A stretch of 64,000 nucleotides of DNA, taken from positions 10,028,316 to 10,092,315 of the forward strand of contig OU696570.1 of assembly GCA_916048095.2 (NCBI GenBank), given 5' to 3'. Within the stretch, counting starts at the first letter, position 1. Every line of letters starts with the position of its first letter. Position numbers and translations under genes: made by a program. The DNA is from Sacculina carcini. Lineage: Eukaryota > Arthropoda > Thecostraca > Sacculinidae. Below, piece by piece: positions 28,399 through 53,816 of this stretch. The notes under the pieces were generated by a model. It was not told where the DNA came from. It did no database searches and worked only from the letters and a program-made list of their open reading frames with translations.

Positions 28399-29260
28399 GG
28401 CCGGGGACACATTGGGCGTTTTTGTGCCGAGCGTTTTTTTTGCCGTCGCCGTCGTATCAGTAGTGGCGTGCATGAAGCTATTGCGCCGTACACATTGAGC
28501 GGCAAACCTGCCGAGCGTTTTTTTTGTCGTCGACGACAGCAATGTTGCCGCTCACTGCCACTACTTTCACGACGGCAAAAATGTCGTCGACGTTTTTTTT
28601 GCCGCCCACGCGGGTGGTGGCCCACGTGACTCAATGCGCTGATACACACTTGTGCTTGTCGCTGACGGCATAGCGTGTTGCAGTGTTGATTCTATCGTGT
28701 TAGCGTCATTGTGTCAGCGTGTGTTCTGGTTTAACTTTGTATTGTCAGCATTTGTATTGCGAGCATTTCCACTGGCTGAATGCAGTTCCTCAGTCTGGTA
28801 TTTTCACGTTTTATGTGATTTTCCAACATATAATGCAGTTCGACGAATGAAGAGATTGACATTCTGAAGTAATTGAAAAATTTATCTTCATCGTTTCTCA
28901 AGTCAGGAAACAGTGTGTAAAAGGCTCCAACATTCTCTCTCTTTTGATTAATAGGATGAACCCAAATTAACCTGTTTTTTCGCCGTTTCTTTGCTTGACG
29001 ACGATATAATAACAATGCAAGCAACTGTTTTCTATCCATGTTCACTTGAAATGATCGGGAACACGCAGTACTAGTAGCAATATATACAACACTGGCACGC
29101 ACTTTGACTGCACTGTGGTCAAATGAGTGACGTCTGTGAGTGAACGGTTGAGAGGACGACAAAATAAACGCCAAGTGTGTTCCCACTCGAGCGGCGACGG
29201 CAAAACGAACGCTCGGCAAAAAAAACGCTCGGCACAAAAACGCCTAGTGTGTCCCCGGCC
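28399..29260 (-). mobile_element. PIF/Harbinger DNA transposon, internally deleted
   Basis: Both ends begin GGCCGGGGACACA (inverse orientation), continuing for about 50 bp (GGCGTTTTTGTGCCGAGCG then a T-run). The element is flanked by TTA on each side (28396-28398, 29261-29263), the standard Harbinger target duplication. It encodes the start of a Harbinger transposase on the minus strand. Confidence 0.85.
28731..29040 (-). pseudogene. Harbinger transposase N-terminal part
   Basis: From ATG at about 29040 (MDRKQLLALLLYRRQAKKR) the frame contains RLIWVHPINQKRENVGAF, FPDLRNDEDKFFNYFRMS and EMLAIQM, the N-terminal pattern of Harbinger nucleases (W-HP-N-R, FHxLFPEL, FFxYFRMS). The frame ends before the DDE catalytic core, which is absent from the 862-bp element, so it cannot transpose by itself. 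Confidence 0.8.
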
Positions 29261-29263
29261 TTA

Positions 29264-29395
29264 CCTGTACATTCATCTTAATAGATTCCCCGACAACTTG
29301 GGAGCTCTAAGTGACGAGCAAGGCGAGCGGTTCCATCTGAAGCCTAAAACCATGGGAGAGCGTTACCAAGGGAGATGGGACAACACACGATGACA
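29264..29395 (+). pseudogene. Fragment of an invertebrate transposon protein (FPDNLGALSDEQGE family)
   Basis: The plus strand reads HLNRFPDNLGALSDEQGERF, then TMGERYQGRWD, the same family as 5680-5916. The Harbinger insertion splits this older element. Confidence 0.6.
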
Positions 29396-29910
29396 GATTA
29401 CCGCCGCAACATTAAATGCTAATGTTCTGAGACAATTCACAAACGCACGAGCTTCAAGCGGAATTTCATGCCTAATTAGACTGAAATTGAGTTTTGCCTC
29501 CTATAGTAGTGAATGTCTCTACTTATCAGTTTAATACAAGCCATCAGCACTGTTTATTTGGGAAGTGCTTCAAATTATGAAATTGAATACATTCATACTA
29601 TCTTGTGTTTTCTTTCATTATCCAGTTATGTTTAAGAGCTTTATAACATATTTCACAGCATATCAATAATATTATTATCAATAATATTATTAATATTATT
29701 CATTATTATCACCGATAAACTACAACGTCAACGTGATGATGAAAAAAATTTGTGATCTTGAAATATCTGTATATTGTAATAAAACTAGAGAATTGAGAAA
29801 AAGCTAACTTCATGTATGAAGTCAGTGCGAAACAAGTTTACTATACGAGTTTACATTACTATAGCTGTTTTATATAACAAAATTGTTGACCAATGTTATC
29901 TATTGAAGAA

Positions 29911-29978
29911 GAGCCGAAGCATTGAAGTTTTTCAATGCTTCGGCTCGGCAATGCTTCGGCTCGGCAATGCTTCGGCTT
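29911..29978 (+). repeat. Perfect 16-bp hairpin with two extra tandem copies of its 3' arm
   Basis: Stem 29911-29926 (GAGCCGAAGCATTGAA) pairs perfectly with 29931-29946 across a 4-nt loop. The 3' arm is then repeated twice as GGCAATGCTTCGGCT units. It lies about 210 bp upstream of the RUNX promoter block. Confidence 0.85.
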
Positions 29979-30165
29979 TGCCGATATGTTTTATGCACGG
30001 GACTTTCCGGTTTCATTGCATATCCTGTCCCATTGCAATTCCCATCAGTTCTACTTTTCATTTCTATCTAGAAAATTACATTTGTTCCCAACACACATAT
30101 TGTCGGATATCACCAACGCTGTTGCTATGCTTTCATTGGGCATTGAGATGCACGTGCGTAACTAG

Positions 30166-30341
30166 CCCCGCCCATTTTGACTCTGCGGTCGGTCTGCGGT
30201 TAGCCAATCGTACCGCACACACAACGGCCCGTCCCATTTGCCCATCTTTTCCCATTGCCTAACCGCAAACTGCAACTCGCACTGACCACACTGTCGGCCG
30301 GTTAAGCTCCGCCCACTAAGCGCTGCCGGCGCTCTGATTGG
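30166..30341 (+). promoter_or_regulatory. RUNX proximal promoter: GC boxes, CCAAT boxes and clustered RUNX motifs
   Basis: GC boxes CCCCGCCC (30166-30173) and CCGCCC (30309-30314); CCAAT at 30204-30208 and inverted ATTGG at 30337-30341. RUNX cores TGCGGT at 30184-30189 and 30195-30200; on the minus strand TGCGGT at 30212-30217 and 30262-30267, and TGTGGT at 30285-30290. No TATA box seen. The local base composition is GC-rich against AT-rich flanks. Promoter identity is inferred from this cluster and its position 250-430 bp before the RUNX start codon. Confidence 0.6.
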
Positions 30342-30373
30342 CTGCCGCACGACGGTGACTACTGCCAACATGA

Positions 30374-43492
<13,119 letters not shown>

Positions 43493-44236
43493 TAAAACGT
43501 CGACGAGTCTCCTAGGTCCCCTGCACTTGCATAATGTTACCCATCTGTTATGATCATGACCGTTTATGGATGTTACTTGCACGACCACTTACGAGCTTTG
43601 ATGTATTCCTATAGAACGAATTTTTCTTAAAATATGTCTATAGAAGATGATCCAGGTATTACAGTGTGCCGTATTAGGGAGTGTTTATTGACCTTGTTTT
43701 TTCTTTCATCAGAACAACTTAGCCGATGCAGAGTAAGACAGTGAGAGCTTCATCCAAGCTGTATGATCTTGGTGCGTCGGCTGCTGATTAAAGGAGCAAC
43801 GGTATTTTTCCTTCAGTATGAGGTGGTATGCAGAACGCATGTTGTGTACTCAGTCAATGTCAAATGGAATAAGTTGCATCGGAACGTCCTCTGAGAACCA
43901 AGGGCATAGAAAGGGCGTTTGAACGGGCATACAAATGATTTTTTGTCGACAAATTTAACTTGTGTTCCATTTTGGGTATTTGAGCTGGTATATATGGTAC
44001 GAGATAAATATATACACATCTTAATCCGTGCAATTTCATTTAATACCATCGAATGTGTCAAAATATTTATGCTGGCCTTTACCAATATTTGCCCGAGTTT
44101 GCAATGACTGTTTGATCATATATTTGCAATTACACTATGTTTCCAAACGCAGGTCAGTACGGTTTGTATGGTGCCTGTGTCGATGTGTGGTCGTATGTCG
44201 GACCATATTAGTCAACGATTCGTGTATATCTGTTTC

Positions 44237-44242
44237 AATAAA
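44237..44242 (+). promoter_or_regulatory. Candidate polyadenylation signal AATAAA for RUNX
   Basis: A canonical AATAAA about 745 bp after the RUNX stop codon on the same strand. It would define a 3' UTR of about 0.76 kb. Confidence 0.4.
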
Positions 44243-44837
44243 ATGTTCTAGCTGTTACTCTGAACGCTTTAAAAATTTCGAAAATATCGTCCAAATTTGC
44301 ATGCGTACGGGAGACAATTCATCGTGCTCAATTTACGAGAAACCTGACATGCAAAGATGACATTACGCTTGAAATGAACTACAGAGTTGTCTAGAGTTCT
44401 ACATATTATACATTCCAGTATCGTGCGGTTTAAATGCAGACACATGGTCGACTCTCTTACAGAGCACATAATCCCTGTTCGCGCTCTCCATCAGTAAATC
44501 ACCTGACAGAATTCCTCGCGATCGGGAATCTGCTAGTGAAATCTTAATATACTCAACCAACACCAGTCCACACCGTGTGTGCATGTGTGTGTTTCATGTG
44601 CGTGAGTGTGTGTGTGTGTGTGTGTGTTTGAATCTACGCGAGGGTGAATGCGAGAGTGTAAATCAAGAATGCCCGCGGCGATGTTGAATGGTGCGGCGTT
44701 TGTGACGCACTGAACGCGGCTGATTCGTCGACAAGTGTGACGGCCGTGCAAGATTAAAGCCATCTGTCTTCAAACAAACTCGCCGTCGTTGTGGCCTCTG
44801 TGCAGCTCTAGTTTGATTTGTGTGAAGACGGCCCCGA

Positions 44838-45131
44838 CACCAACACTGCCACCAACACTACCACCAACACTACCACCAAAACTACCACCAACACTACCAC
44901 CAACACTACCACCAACACTACCACCAACACTACCACCAACACTACCACCAACACTACCACCAACACTACAACCAGCACTACCACCAGCACTACCACCAAC
45001 ACTACCACCAACACTACCACCAACACTACCACCAACACTACCACCAACACTAACACCAACACTACCACCAACACTACCACCAACACTACCACCAACACTA
45101 CCACCAACACTACCACCAACACTACCACCAG
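44838..45131 (+). repeat. 12-bp minisatellite (AACACTACCACC)n
   Basis: About 24 units with scattered changes (AACACTACAACC, AGCACTACCACC, AACACTAACACC). Since the unit is a multiple of three, several frames on both strands stay open (TLPP, NTTT, VVVLV), so the long open frames here are not evidence of a gene. Confidence 0.95.
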
Positions 45132-45301
45132 TAACACGCTTTCTACGGCTTGGTCAATTGATATGCGGTCCCAGCAGCAAGCGGCGCTGTCAACAGACGC
45201 GCAAGCCTGTGTCTACACCGAAACCCTTGATTACCAGTCGCAATAGATCATTTTTTTACCGAATGATTGATCTCCTTGAAAAAACATCGGCGAGTGTATA
45301 A

Positions 45302-47010
45302 ATAATATATACCACGCATTGTTGTCTATTACTGACACTATACAATTTGTACAAACCATATTATATATTTGTTGGTAAGCACCAACTGAGAAAACTGTAT
45401 GATTTTTATATTAAGTCAATATTTAATATTATTTTTACAATTAATTTAATTGTTGTTTTATGAATTAGCGGTATTTTAACCCTTATTTTCACATTATTAC
45501 GTACCCCAATCATGGGTCTTAGAAAAAATGCACTTGAAACATTTATTATATATTTGTGTATACAAGCCCATTTCAAACGTATTACCGATCGAATATGTTT
45601 ATTTATAATGTATAATTGTCCTTTAGCACATTAGCGATAATATTGTGTGAAACAATAACATTCTGCTCCAGTAGCGTGTGCTTTTTGATTAATGTATCGT
45701 TTAAACTTGACTTTCAAGCTTGGTTCAACAGATTGTTGATTGGAGTTGGCAATAGTTGGTCACTTTTCTCAGTGCAGGCAAGTTTCGACAAAGTTAAGCG
45801 AAAATTGGCATTTCGTTCACTTGAAGCGGAGCCGGCGAGGCCTCGCTAGATTATCATATTTCCAGTCACAACTTTCCAGCCAAACTGTCTACCGCATTCG
45901 CTGTGAACCCTATCATAGGGTGTTGTTCAATCCCACTGGATATTGAAATGTCAGCTCCATACAATATATCTGCTAAGCAGCAATAAATTCTAAATAAGAA
46001 GCCTATTTTACAAGTATACGCAATGAAATATGCCATGAAAATCAAAATATCTTCAAAGAAAGTTCGTTTTCTCAATCAACTCTGATTAAACTACACATTT
46101 TATTTGTAAATATATTAGTTTTCATGATTTTTAGTAAATTCATAGAATAATAGAACATATATTTTATTTGGAACTGACTGGCTTGTTAATTTTCTCAAAT
46201 AACACACCAAAATTAATCAAGCTGGAGTAATATTTGTTTGTCACTGGAGATACGCGGTTGAATTGAATGTTATAGTGCACGGTTATACGCTCGCGTTTTA
46301 TCGATGTGCCAGTCAATGTGGAGCGAACGCTACCACGCCATTGTTTCACGTACTGAGCGACCCATAACCGAGCAAACCCACTTTGAGATCATGTGATTTA
46401 TTCGCACTGTGCTCTCACTCGAAACATTCGCTCCATATGTTGTGCTCGACTCTAATGGCGACGGCATATCTGCCACCGCTGGTGTACACTGGAGTAGGGG
46501 TGAGCACAGGCCTCCATTACTGTGTGGCGCCGGCTTACACGCGCTTAATGGACTTCGAGTGAGGTGACGCTCTACTGGAAGCCGCGTCGAGCTGGCCTCC
46601 GCTAGTCGGCAATTCTGCCAGCCGTGATAAAACACCAGCCGCCACAAAAACAGACGCACCAGAAATCAATTTCCTCGTGCACCGCAGTCAGTAGCAGCTA
46701 CCTTGTCAGAGCACTTGCAAAAACAATCGTCAGCCACAAGGTGGAATTCTTGTAAAAGTGGGCCATTAGCATATCCACTGATCCTGCTGTTTCGTATCGA
46801 TACGGATCTGACTGTTCATCTGTAATCCATTTCTCTATCTGCCAGAAAGACTTCGTTCGCCATGTTCCAATTACCGACTGCTCATCGTCTCATTCTGCGT
46901 TCTTGTCATGCATAACTTCTTGACGTTTTGCATTAGCAATCTCCATTCTGCTTTTATTGCAAGTGCGAAATCATTCAGATGCCTGCTATTCAAATACTTT
47001 AGCCTGATGG
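45302..47010. other. Intergenic stretch
   Basis: No gene recognised. 45300-46180 is AT-rich. 46260-46760 is more GC-rich and open on the minus strand for 109 codons (46330-46659), but shows no family motif. Confidence 0.4.
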
Positions 47011-47263
47011 CACTGGCGGATCCAGGGGGAGGGCTCACGGAGCTGAATCCCCATAATGTTTCCATCAATTCATCTTAACAAAGATATTCAATAATGGAAG
47101 TAAACCATTTTTTCTTCAGAATTTGTTGATATAAGCATTATCGCATAGACGTTGCATAGTAATGCATGCACATGACTGATTACCCCAATATTCAGCCCCC
47201 CCCCCTCTCCCCGAAATTATTTAATCCAGCCCCTCCCAAAATTGCACTCTGGATCCTCCACTG
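47011..47263 (+). mobile_element. hAT-type MITE (GGATCCAG family), copy 1
   Basis: Ends CACTGGCGGATCCAG and, inverted, CAGTGGAGGATCCAG. Flanks CCTGATGG and TCTGATGG match at 7 of 8 positions. The interior (TAAGCATTATCGCA, AGACGTTGCAT) is shared with 60302-60564. Confidence 0.8.
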
Positions 47264-47269
47264 TCTGAT

Positions 47270-48663
47270 GGACATATCTCCATATTTTTCTAATCCAATA
47301 TGCATCAAACTGGTGCATGGTAAGAATGGACCCATAATGTCCTTTGCTCAAATTAAAAAATATGACTGATTAATGACCAATACGATAGACAGAATTATAA
47401 CAATTGATGAATAATTTTAGAAATTTTAGATATTTAAGAAAACTTTACGTAACTTTTCTTTGCTCCATTAATGTGTTTTTCAATTGGTATTGACATCAGA
47501 AGTCAAGGCGTTTGTCATTCGATCCCCCTCATAATTCGCTGTAGAATTAATTCAAAATCAGTCAAGAATCTTTCCAACTCTCAGAATTTGTAATATCCGT
47601 TGAGTTTAGCTCACTTTTCACCCGCAGCTGTTTCCCAGGTCACGATCTTCGGCTGGACAACGTCGATGTGTCCTCGAACTTGGCTCATTCGGTTGGGATA
47701 AAATCAAGTGAATTTATCAGTTGAAAACGATAACAACGTTTTCTAACAGGACGTTTCATCATCTTCCATAATTGTGATTAATTAGACGATTCATTTGATA
47801 ATCCACCAGTATTCCCTGTCTTGCCGCTACCATTTTCATTACACTAACACTGCGGGCCGTTCACGCACAACACATGTGGTTGCGCACAGTAAAGTCGGGC
47901 CTGATTTTGAGCTTATAGGCAAATGGAGTCCTGGCTGAGATGAAAATAATGGTGTTGTGCGCTCCGCCGCCCGTGCGCCCTGCCTCATCCATTACTCTTT
48001 CTCGTTCAATTTCATTCTACCACCCTTTGTTTCGGCTTGCATGCTCGTGTGCACATGAGTGTGTGCATGTGTGTGTGTGTGCATGTGTGTGTGCATGTGT
48101 GTGTGTGTGTGTGTGTGTGGTCGGTTAATGGTGGATTGTCGAGTGGCTTGATATAGCGACGATGGTGGCGTCGGTTGCGACGCTGCTTATGGCGTCTGAA
48201 ATGAGATGTACGGGCGCACACAACTTGGGTAATTACTTAGGGAGCAGATCCGAATCTGGAGACAAGACGCGCATACACACACACACGCACACGCATACAC
48301 ATGCACACACGCAGACACGCCAATAAATGGAAACACACAAACCCGCACTCTTGCACTAGAGATGCAGATAGGCAGAGAGGTGATAGCAGACAGAAGAAGA
48401 GGCAAGATAGATGCAGACGCTTCTATCGCCACGTACATACACACACACGCATACACGCACATGCACGCTCAGAGTCTGGAAATTGAGTGAGCTCTGATTG
48501 CGAGCTGAGAGCGGCCGTGCCGTGGCGGTGGTCGACCTGCGGCCCATTCATTGTGTGTCGTTACGGCGCGACGTCGGGCCACGCATTCAATTGGCGTGCA
48601 CATCTGGTCAATCTGACATCGGCCGCACGCCCAGCACGACTAACTTCACCAAGTGGCGTATCG

Positions 48664-48727
<64 letters not shown>

Positions 48728-49215
48728 ATACACACACACAAACACAAGAATTTATAGAGAAAAATAACAAGTGAGTTAGCTGGAATTTCGGTTGGAATTC
48801 GGAGTTGGATAAATGAAGAGAATATTTGGGTGTTACACCTACTTTTGTCGGTAGGTTAATAATAAAAAATATGCAGACTGTGATACGATTTACAGATCTG
48901 ATATGATGTAATATGTCGATAAAAAGTAAACAGGTCTAGCACAATATACAGTTTATTCTTTAAGTCTTTTGATGATTCACTCTTTGCTTTGGGTTTGCAA
49001 TGAAACAGTAACTGTATTGACGGGCTGCTATGTATATTGAATTACACATTGCGCTATATGTAATCAATTGCTCAAGTATAATGTATAAACGAAATTATTT
49101 TGCAATGATACACAAAACAATAATTTATCAAATTTTCAGTTTGAGAGTTTGGATAATTGATTAAAGGTAAGTTTCTTTCGACAAAGATGCTTTAACAGAT
49201 GTGATAACTAACTTA
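47270..49215. other. Intergenic stretch
   Basis: (TG)n at about 48058-48118 and (CA)n at about 48667-48740. 48487-48665 is GC-rich and open in all three plus-strand frames and one minus-strand frame; no protein family recognised. Confidence 0.4.
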
Positions 49216-49225
49216 TAAACAACTG

Positions 49226-49769
49226 CAGTGGTGGCGCCAAGGAAGAGTTTGGGGGATGGGGGGGGGCGGGCTGGACACTCCCCAAAAATATGTCAAGCTC
49301 CCACTAAGCCCCCCCAAAAATCATGATCATGGACATTACAATTTGCCATCATCATCAATATCATGTAATCAGCGTTCGAGTGTAGTTCTTCATGTTTCGC
49401 CAATCACCCTCAACTTTTACTGGCAACTTTTACTGACGGCGGAAAGTCTTACTAACCTTCCCTAACTCACCTAACATAATCAACCTAACCTTATCAACCT
49501 AACCTAACTAACCCAACCTAACCTATCCTAACCTAACCTACCTAACCTAACCTAACTTAACCTAGCCTAGCCTAACCTAACCTAACCTAGCCTAACCTAA
49601 CCTAACCTAACCTAACCTAACCTAACCTAACCTAACCTAACCTAACCTAACCTAGCCTCACCTAACCTAACCTAGCCTAGCCTAACCTAACCTTAGCCCC
49701 CACAACTTTTTTCTTAGTCCCCCTCAGCCCCCCCCCCCCCCCCTCGGAAAAATCCTGGCGCCGCCACTG
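49226..49769 (+). mobile_element. hAT-type MITE carrying a CCTAA (telomere-type) array
   Basis: TIRs CAGTGGTGGCGCCA and, inverted, CAGTGGCGGCGCCA. A perfect 8-bp target duplication AACAACTG occurs at 49218-49225 and 49770-49777. The interior holds about 240 bp of CCTAA repeats between G-rich and C-rich subterminal sequence. Confidence 0.88.
49452..49694 (-). repeat. Interstitial (TTAGG)n array, written CCTAA on this strand
   Basis: Around 40 pentamer units with scattered CCTAG/CTTAA variants; the best part, 49590-49650, is nearly perfect. Matches the arthropod-type telomere repeat. Confidence 0.92.
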
Positions 49770-49777
49770 AACAACTG

Positions 49778-52700
49778 ACATTTTGATTAATAATCAGCTG
49801 AGTCATGTGTATTGGTTGCAGATTCCGTTTAAATTGGACATATCAGTGCTTTCTGGAAATTTTTATATTGATAATCCCGTATAAGAGCAGAGCTAGTGGA
49901 TTAATTATACACTGGCGTATTCACAGGTAATACTGATATCTTCCACTGTCCAGAATATTCTCCACTGTGGCCAGTGAGCCGCATTAGAAAACAAACTAGA
50001 ATGTAAATCGCTCAAATTGCTTCCTGTTTGTTGAAATTCCCTGAGAGAAAGTCTTTCTGTATATTGACTTAAGCAAGTTACAGAACTTCTGCGTAAACAA
50101 CATATGTATCAGTACTATCAGCACCTGAAGAGCAAATAAAGGACATTAAAAAGGAGCACTACTGAATTTGTATCGATCATTATATTATTATTTGATAAAA
50201 TAGACTACTTCGATTAAATCGAATATATAATGCTATTATAAGCCAACGACAACAAAGTGTCGACTTTAAAATTGTCTGTTTTATGCCATCTCTCTACGTC
50301 GACTTTCATCAAATTCTTTTGGTCAGAAGTCTACACACCGAGACACGCTATTCAAAGCACTAATTTCACTAATATTCTTGCAATACAGCCCAACATTTGA
50401 TATTCTGCTAATAACTTCTCCTATGCCAGCTCCAATCACGACTTGAAAATGAATTTCTCTAATCTCACAGAGCATCGAATTGAAGCACACGCTCTGTTGA
50501 ATCTCCTCAAATTCTTGTGCAATTTGACCCGACTCATGACTACAAGCGCTTGGTTATTTGCTTGGCCATTCCCTACGTTCTCTGTCTATTTCCACCCTGC
50601 GTGCGTAGAGACGCGTTTGCAACGATTATAATGCGTGCCACAGCGGATGAGTGCCCTATCTGCACACCGGGGGTCGTGCCAATTGTTTCATCTACTCTGA
50701 TCCGCAGGCAACAGCACTGTAGCACAGCACCAGCTCGTCATCCACACATCTGCCATGCCAGAGTGCCTCTCTCCTTTTCTCGCCCTATTCATCTCCCTCG
50801 TCCTATCTCTCTGTCAGTGTGCGTCTGGCCAGCTTCCTCTGGCGATTTTCTCTCACTTGCCATGTGTTCGCCTGCGTGCACCGCCGTGGTATGTGGCATG
50901 TATGTGTGTGCATACGTTCGTGCATAGGCGTCGCCAGTGAGGGGTTGTGTGTAGATGAGGCGCTCTGCTTCCTTTTAATCAAGAAAATCAATCCAGTTTG
51001 TGTTGAAAAATAGCCTGTTACAGTCATTGTTTATTGCAATATCTGGTAAAACTGTCAAATATCAACTAAACAGCCGATATCAAGTAGAGCCATTAACGCT
51101 CTGTCTAAATACATCTCTATATTTTCCTTTATATACAGCATACTAATAAGGCTTGCCCTCCCTTGGAAATATTTCTGCGGACTCTTGTGCGTGTGTGTGT
51201 GCGTGTGTGTGTGTGTCTGTGTATATATGTATTACGGAGGGGAGTGATTGAATGGAGCCGTTGTTGGGTGCGCGCCCTCCATTCATCATAGGACGCATAA
51301 TGCGAGCCGGCGTCTGCTTTCAACGCTTCCACCGCTCGCACGGCGCACACACTACAATCTGCGTTGACAATGCATGACAGAGTTTGGTGCCGAGGCGTAG
51401 CCGCAGCGATCAATTTGGCCGTGTGAAAGCGGCCGGCGAGACAGCACGGCTGCGGCCCCGCTGCGTGTGACGATGCATTATGATTCGCCGCCGTGTTTTA
51501 CAGCCAGACTGTGCCTTCTGCAGCGCCTGTGTTTGTGTATTTAGGTGTGTGTATGTATGTATGTGTGTGTGTATATGTGTGTGTGTGTGCGTGTGTGTGT
51601 GCTGAGCAGACTGGCTCGTGAAGTGTGTGGAAGCCAGGTGAATGAATACGCCTTCCACTCGAGAGCACATTGACGGACACACACACACACCCACACGCAC
51701 ACGCATACATGTACACAAAGATAGCTCACAGCGGTAGAGCTTGTGGCTGTGTATTGAGTGCTGGCTCACCACAACGACATCGGCCCAAGATAAACATGTT
51801 GGCGGGCTTCACAATCGACACAAAAACGACAGACACAACGCAAATACAGAGAATGAGAGCCGCCTTTCTGCCAGTGGTTGATGATAGGACAGAGTGTGAG
51901 AATTTGTGTCACCCACTCGTTATGTTGCCTGGGCAAACATCTTCATACATCTGCCTCTGGATTCACATGCGCCCATTAGAGAGTGAATGTGTGTGTGTAT
52001 GCTCGTGTGTATGTGTGTGAATAGAAGCAGCAGAGGTTTGAGGTTTGCCGTGATGGATGTGGCGCTACACGATATTGAGTTGCAGTGGCGATGTCGCGTC
52101 CTTATAATCCGACCTTGGAAAACACGCGCACAAAAACACATTTCTGTAAGACATCATAGAATATCGGCTAGCAGTTTCACTTATTTACAAATTATCATTT
52201 GTCGTTTTAATTTTGTTTACTTGATAAATTCATTTTATTTACTCTGCAAGATGTGAGCAATCCAAATTTGAAGTTTTAATCACAGAAATTGCACCGAGGT
52301 TGGTGGTTGGAATGAGGGATGAAGGAGTTATACAAATCATGGGTGATATATTAAAAGGTGTTCGTAGTAATTGCATGTTGCAACATGCAGTTAAAACCAT
52401 ATTGACTGTTTGCATTTAACAGATATGTCAACATACCAGGAAGGTAATGGGTATATTCTAAACACACCTGAGCTGTACCACAGCCTGAGCTGTACCACCA
52501 TGTTGAGCTGTACCTCAGCCTCAACGACCTCGACGAATCTCCCAGCACAGAAAGGATGACACATCCCTGTTATTAATACGCTCTGTTTATCTTTCTCATT
52601 TGTCTTCCACATTTTTGGAATACGCATATATTCGCTTTTTCTAATGTTGATATTTCGATAAACTTATGCACTCAACCAGGCATTTGTTAATAATTCTACA

Positions 52701-53490
52701 TCACTCGTCTTATTTGGCTTAACTATTCTCCATTCACTTTCCTTCTTTACAACCGTTGAAATTGAATGCGGATACTTTTACGCCTGCGTGATAACAGCAT
52801 GGGATTTGATTCATTTTGCAGCGTTATCAGATAGGGAGCGGAGTTAAAATGGCTCCACGTTATGCTGGAACCGCGCACACTGGTCATAAAACATGGAGGT
52901 GAAGATGTGAAGATGGGAGTGCGTAAACACTTCTCAACCACTACCCAACGCGATATATCAGACCTCGATCTCCGAAAGCGACCCCATGACAACCTACCAC
53001 TGGCCCTTATCTCGGAGGACCTCTGGAATTGGTGTGTTTACATGACACTGGCGCAGTTCGCGCCGTAAACGTCACGATATGGCCGGAGCACGTGCGAGCA
53101 CCACCAGACGCTGTCAATCGTCATCTCTCAGCGTAGGACGATGTGTATATTGCTTCTGCCCAGACTGGCTGGCTAATCGTCCGTGACTGAGATGTCGTTC
53201 TGTTCATCTCTCTACCAGCCACAATTAGCGCACACAACACCCCTGGCTGGTGCTGCCCATTCCTGGACACCATTGCTGACAACGAAGAAAACTCAAGAAC
53301 GAAAAGATGAGCACTAGAACAAGCGTATCTCATCCTTATATATTCTCTCCTTCGGTTAGCTTCGCTAATTTTAAATAGCACATGCGTGAAAGTGTTTTGA
53401 CACAACGGTGGGGTGGATATGAGTGTGGTCATGATCAACATCCTATCAAAAAACAATAAATGGAACCAAGAGTATTGCAAATATAAAGAT
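49778..53490. other. Intergenic stretch with unassigned exon-like open segments
   Basis: (TG)n at 51189-51216, 51545-51600 and 51989-52018. Open stretches with unrepetitive, protein-like composition lie at 51224-51413 (minus), 51780-51985 (plus), 52750-53065 (both strands) and 53121-53300 (minus). I recognise no family in any of them and cannot link them into a gene. Confidence 0.3.
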
Positions 53491-53502
53491 CTGAGCTTAG
53501 AT

Positions 53503-53816
53503 CAGTGGTTGTTAATCTTTTTCAGTGTTCGCATTCGTTTCAAATCAGCAGTCATTTATTGCACCCTCATTATATCCACAGTCAGTTCTCGCACCCCCTG
53601 GATTTTTGATAGCTATACGAACATATACAAATACAAACAACGTAATAACAAAACTCTTTATTCAATATTCATTCATACAACTCTTTTAAGAGAAGTAAGC
53701 AAAACAACTCTTTTCAGTAAAAATATAATGCATAGGTTAGACATATAATATATTTTATAAATACAGGAATCCTCGCACTCCCTAGGGGTGCGAGCACCTC
53801 CGGTTATGAACGCAAG
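53503..53816 (+). mobile_element. hAT-type MITE with perfect 8-bp target duplication
   Basis: GCTTAGAT at 53495-53502 and 53817-53824. The left end is CAGTGGTTGTTAATC; the right end is diverged. The subterminal CAGTGTTCGCA sequence is shared, inverted, with 59938-60075. Confidence 0.75.

Noticed and set aside
44789..45301. Long open frames of TLPP/NTTT or, on the other strand, VVVLV repeats
   Set aside because: Produced by a 12-bp minisatellite whose length is a multiple of three, so many frames are open at once; no splice or domain evidence.
49452..49694. A true telomere or ancient chromosome-fusion point
   Set aside because: The array lies wholly inside a MITE with a perfect 8-bp target duplication, so transposition explains it.
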